Below, piece after piece: positions 61,330 through 64,000 of a DNA stretch of 64,000 nucleotides. Numbering within the stretch: the first letter of the stretch is position 1; every line of letters begins with the position of its first letter. The position numbers were made by a program, and so were the translations under genes. Source of the stretch: CAWAND01 sp963807065 (GTDB taxonomy: Bacteria > Chloroflexota > Anaerolineae > Anaerolineales > E44-bin32); contig CAWDZQ010000004.1 of the NCBI GenBank assembly GCA_963807065.1, forward strand, positions 744,001-808,000. Reading direction: 5' to 3'. The notes under the pieces were generated by a model that was not told where the DNA came from, searched no databases, and worked only from the letters and a program-made list of their open reading frames with translations.

Positions 61330-62334
61330 ATGAACTTCGACGCCGTTCTTCCCTCCCTCCCCTTGTCGGCCATTCCCAACCTGGCCCGAGCCGCAGAATT
61401 GGCGGGCTTTTCTGCCATTTGGACCAACGAAACGCAGCACGAAGCCTTTCTCCCCCACACGCTGATCGCCGAGCACACGCGCCACCTGGGCCACGGCACG
61501 GCGGTGGCGATTGCCTTTGCGCGCAGCCCGGGATCGCTGGCCTACACGGCCTGGGATTTGGCGGCGGCTTCCGAGGGGAGGTTCATGCTCGGCCTGGGCA
61601 CCCAGGTCCGGGCGCACATCGAGCGGCGTTTCGGGCTGGCCTGGCCCGACAGCCCGGTGGGCAAACTGCGCGAATTCGTGGGAGGCCTGCGGGCGCTGTG
61701 GTCTTCCTGGCAATCAGGCGAGCGCCTCAATTATCGGGGCGAGCACTATCGACTGACCCTGATGACGCCCTTTTTCAACCCGGGGCCGATCGAACATCCG
61801 GAGATTCCCATCTACTTGGCCGGGGTCAACCCCGGCCTGTGCCGCCTGGCGGGCGAAGTGGCCCAGGGCTTCCACGCCCATCCGCTGCACACGGCCGACT
61901 ATCTGGCCCAGGTTGTCAAGCCGGCCATCGAAGCCGGCGCTCGCCAGGCCGGCCGCCGACCACAAGACGTGAGTCTCGTCGCCACTGCCTTCGTGGTCAC
62001 CGAACCGGCCGAGTCGGATGAAGTGCGCTCCCAAATCGCCTTCTACGCCTCAACCCCGAGCTACCGCCAGGTGTTGGCGATGCACGGTTGGGAGGACACG
62101 GCGGACGCCTTGAGCTTCATGTCGCGGCGCGGGGCTTGGAACGAAATGCCGGGGCTGATCAACGATGAGATGCTGGATGCCTTTGCCGTTGTGGCGCCTC
62201 GAGAAGACCTGGCGACGGCGCTCAAGGCACGCTATGTGGGCCTGGTCGACCGCCTGATGATCTATCGCGCCTTCAACCCCGACGAAGTGGGTGCGTTCTG
62301 GTCTCCTTTGCTGCAGGACATGGGGGCCGGATGA
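61330..62334 (+). CDS. LLM-class (F420-dependent type) oxidoreductase
   Basis: A 334-residue TIM-barrel protein of the luciferase-like monooxygenase superfamily. Typical segments are TLIAEHTRHLGHGTAVAIAF, RSPGSLAYTAWDLAAAS and GRFMLGLGTQVRAHIERRF, followed by the flavin/F420 phosphate-binding Gly-rich loops. The family uses F420 or FMN. Substrate not evident. It stands 37 bp after the USP gene, with a TAGAAT -10-like box in between, and overlaps the dipeptidase start by 4 bases (ATGA). Confidence 0.88.
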   Translation: MNFDAVLPSLPLSAIPNLARAAELAGFSAIWTNETQHEAFLPHTLIAEHTRHLGHGTAVAIAFARSPGSLAYTAWDLAAASEGRFMLGLGTQVRAHIERRFGLAWPDSPVGKLREFVGGLRALWSSWQSGERLNYRGEHYRLTLMTPFFNPGPIEHPEIPIYLAGVNPGLCRLAGEVAQGFHAHPLHTADYLAQVVKPAIEAGARQAGRRPQDVSLVATAFVVTEPAESDEVRSQIAFYASTPSYRQVLAMHGWEDTADALSFMSRRGAWNEMPGLINDEMLDAFAVVAPREDLATALKARYVGLVDRLMIYRAFNPDEVGAFWSPLLQDMGAG

Positions 62335-63419
62335 TTGTCGACGGCCACGAGGATTTGTCCTGGAACATGCTGACCTTCGGCCGCGACTACCGGCGATCGG
62401 CCGCCGAAACACGCGCCGTGGAAGCCGCGGGAACCACGCCGGAGCGCAACGGCGACAGCGTGCTGGGTGGACCGGATTGGCGGCGGGGCGGGGTCGGCAT
62501 GGTGTTCGGCACGTTGTTCGCCTCGCCCGCCCGTCTGACGCGGAACGACTGGGGCACATTGACCTTCGACGATGCGGCCGGCGCCCATCGGGCCTATCGG
62601 CGGCAGATCGATGCTTATCAGGATCTGTTCGATTCGTCACCGGATGCCTTCGTCGCTATTCGATCGGCCTCCGACCTCGAGCGCCATCTGGAGGATTGGC
62701 CAGAAGCTGCGCCTGAAAGCCGCCGACTGGGGCTGGTGACTTTGATGGAAGGCGCCGACGGCATACGGGGCCCGGATGACCTCGAGGCGTGGTGGACCTG
62801 GGGTGTGCGCGCCATCGGCCTGGTTTGGATGGGGGCCAACCAGTACGCCGGCGGGACGCGCGAACCCGGCCCGCTCACCCCGGCCGGCCAACGGCTGCTG
62901 CGGGCCATGGCTGAGATCGGCTTCATCCTCGATGTCAGCCACCTTCCAGAAACGGCCACGCTGCAGGCGATCGACAGCTATCCGGGGACGGTCATCGCCT
63001 CGCACAGCAACCCGCGGGCGCTCCTCGGTCACGCCCGGCTGCCCGAGCGGCACCTGAGTGACGCTGCGCTGCGGGCGCTGATGGCGCACGGGGCTGTGAT
63101 CGGCACGGTGCTGGTCAACAGCTTCCTCAAAGACGGATGGACCAAGAACGATCCTCGGGCGCAGGTGAGTGTGGAGGATGTCGTCGCCCACATCGACTAC
63201 GTATGCCAGATGGCCGGCGACGCCCGGCACGCAGCCTTGGGCAGCGATTTCGACGGTGGGTTCGGCGTGAACGAGATCCCGATCGATTTCGAAAGCGTGG
63301 CCGATCTTGGTAAGATTGGGGATGCGTTGGCAGACCATGGCTACGCCCCGCCCGACTTGGGAGCCATCCTGGGCGGAAACTGGATTCGTTTACTGCAGGC
63401 ATCGCTGCCGCAAGGCTAA
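62331..63419 (+). CDS. Membrane dipeptidase family peptidase (M19)
   Basis: A 362-residue zinc dipeptidase-like protein of the amidohydrolase fold. It begins MIVDGHEDLSW, carrying the HxD zinc motif (H6, D8), then the bridging Glu in LMEGADG, the His in ASHSNPRA, and the Asp in GSDFDGGFG. Relatives cleave dipeptides, including D-amino-acid ones. No signal peptide is visible, so it is cytoplasmic despite the family name. It is coupled to the LLM oxidoreductase gene by ATGA. Confidence 0.92.
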   Translation: MIVDGHEDLSWNMLTFGRDYRRSAAETRAVEAAGTTPERNGDSVLGGPDWRRGGVGMVFGTLFASPARLTRNDWGTLTFDDAAGAHRAYRRQIDAYQDLFDSSPDAFVAIRSASDLERHLEDWPEAAPESRRLGLVTLMEGADGIRGPDDLEAWWTWGVRAIGLVWMGANQYAGGTREPGPLTPAGQRLLRAMAEIGFILDVSHLPETATLQAIDSYPGTVIASHSNPRALLGHARLPERHLSDAALRALMAHGAVIGTVLVNSFLKDGWTKNDPRAQVSVEDVVAHIDYVCQMAGDARHAALGSDFDGGFGVNEIPIDFESVADLGKIGDALADHGYAPPDLGAILGGNWIRLLQASLPQG

Positions 63420-63420
63420 T

Positions 63421-63438
63421 TTGTGAAACCTCTCACAA
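63421..63438. repeat. Dispersed palindrome, copy 10
   Basis: TTGTGA-AACCTC-TCACAA has perfect arms. It begins 2 bases after the dipeptidase stop and covers the GTG start (63423) proposed for the following gene, so a bound protein would block translation start as well as transcription. Confidence 0.85.
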
Positions 63439-63884
63439 AGCGTCAAGTGCGCTGGGCCCGCAACTGGATGACGATCACCCTGTTGGGGTTGTTCATCTTC
63501 CTGATCGGGATCGAGCCGGATTTGCTGGCGCTCGACCGGAGCCCGGTGGTAGGTTTTGTACAGATTGGTGTTTGGCTGATCGGCCTGGCGGTGCTCCTGA
63601 TCGGGGCCTACGCCTCGGTGCGGGTGATCCGTAACGGCCGCTCCAACAGCCTGCGGGCTGATATCGGCGTGCGTTTAATCGCCACCGGCTACGTGACGGC
63701 CGCGGTGGCCTCGCTGGCGGACTTCCTTTCGATCGGTTCCCACCACATGCCCAACATCTATTTCGGACCCGTCCAAACCCTGGGGCTGGTCCTGGGCGTG
63801 ATTACCAGCCTGGCCGGGGTGCTGCTCTATTGGCCGGTGGATGAAGCCAGCGACGAGCCGATGCCCTTGCTCCAACAGGGATGA
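63423..63884 (+). CDS. Small membrane protein, four spans, function unknown
   Basis: A 153-residue protein with four hydrophobic helices (about 16-33, 40-65, 85-105, 115-135) and a basic N-terminus. GTG 63423 gives the longest form; ATG 63468 (MTITLLGLFIF) is an in-frame alternative that begins at the first span. No ribosome site decides, because the palindrome occupies the region. I recognise no family. The remaining 116 bp to the window end hold no gene; a 7-bp hairpin (CCAGGCA / TGCCTGG) lies at 63973-63994. Confidence 0.7.
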   Translation: MKPLTKRQVRWARNWMTITLLGLFIFLIGIEPDLLALDRSPVVGFVQIGVWLIGLAVLLIGAYASVRVIRNGRSNSLRADIGVRLIATGYVTAAVASLADFLSIGSHHMPNIYFGPVQTLGLVLGVITSLAGVLLYWPVDEASDEPMPLLQQG

Positions 63885-64000
63885 CCGGGTTCGGCCGGCC
63901 CGTCTGACCTCCGGGAACTTTCCAGACCGGACCAACGTCAACCTAACGAAACCGAGACCTTGGCTTGTCGGACCAGGCAGTGGGTTGTGCCTGGCAGACA

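Noticed and set aside
2090..63438. Palindromes as simple Rex or CRP promoter operators
   Set aside because: At least five copies are in convergent gaps or inside genes. The regulator interpretation is not excluded but does not explain the placement.
1..64000. CRISPR arrays, insertion sequences, prophage genes, tRNA or rRNA
   Set aside because: No regularly spaced direct repeats, transposase motifs, phage proteins or tRNA T-loop patterns were found in intergenic regions.

Overview
This window is a dense stretch of bacterial chromosome (high GC, about 60 protein genes, many 4-bp ATGA/GTGA overlaps). It has no rRNA, tRNA, CRISPR array, insertion sequence or phage gene that I can recognise. The gene content best fits a Chloroflexota bacterium, probably Anaerolineae or a relative. 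Pointers are lipoproteins with Thr-Pro-rich spacers, a lamin-tail surface protein, F420/deazaflavin-type enzymes, an AAA_32/Lon-like protease, an MrfA-type helicase with an HNH insert, and promoters that start transcription almost at the start codon. This placement is an inference from gene families, not from a marker tree.

Layout. 1-17.7 kb is mostly plus strand: the end of an R3H-domain ATPase gene, tmk, a lipoprotein, an FmdB-type zinc ribbon, gmk, a rhomboid protease, a ferredoxin-NADP reductase, a frameshifted lamin-tail protein, a minus-strand ABC-2 exporter (one ATPase, two permeases), gatC-gatA-nucleotidyltransferase, an aminotransferase, gatB and gdhA. 17.74-18.17 kb is a non-coding block with an AT-rich stretch and clustered DnaA boxes. 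18.2-28.4 kb holds a DUF697 GTPase, a tyrosine/homogentisate degradation cluster (aminotransferase, hpd, FAH-family, hmgA, flavin reductase) and an ECF vitamin transporter (fused ATPase, S, T).

28.6-46.6 kb is mostly minus strand: a DUF89 phosphatase (plus strand), a HAD phosphatase, a membrane-anchored zincin, a lipoprotein, a deacetylase, a large membrane protein, a class V aminotransferase, an M24 peptidase, an ion transporter coupled to a universal stress protein, a CPXCG protein, an aquaporin, and a MacB-type export operon with two paralogous glycine-rich lipoproteins. 46.8-64 kb holds a thioesterase, the helicase, citrate synthase, a secreted protein, lipA, a CsaA-like protein, a LiaF-like protein, cspA, a frameshifted membrane protein, a thioesterase, a Lon-like protease coupled to a tandem USP, an LLM oxidoreductase, an M19 dipeptidase and a small membrane protein.

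Most notable are ten copies of an 18-bp palindrome, TTGTGA-N6-TCACAA with at most one mismatch, spread at 4.3-8.5 kb intervals. They lie in convergent gaps, at gene starts and inside genes. The geometry is that of a CRP site, but the even spacing and indifference to promoters look more like a chromosome-organising mark. Second is the possible replication origin at 17.7-18.2 kb. Three genes carry frameshifts at short tandem or homopolymer tracts, which are either assembly errors or real slippage.
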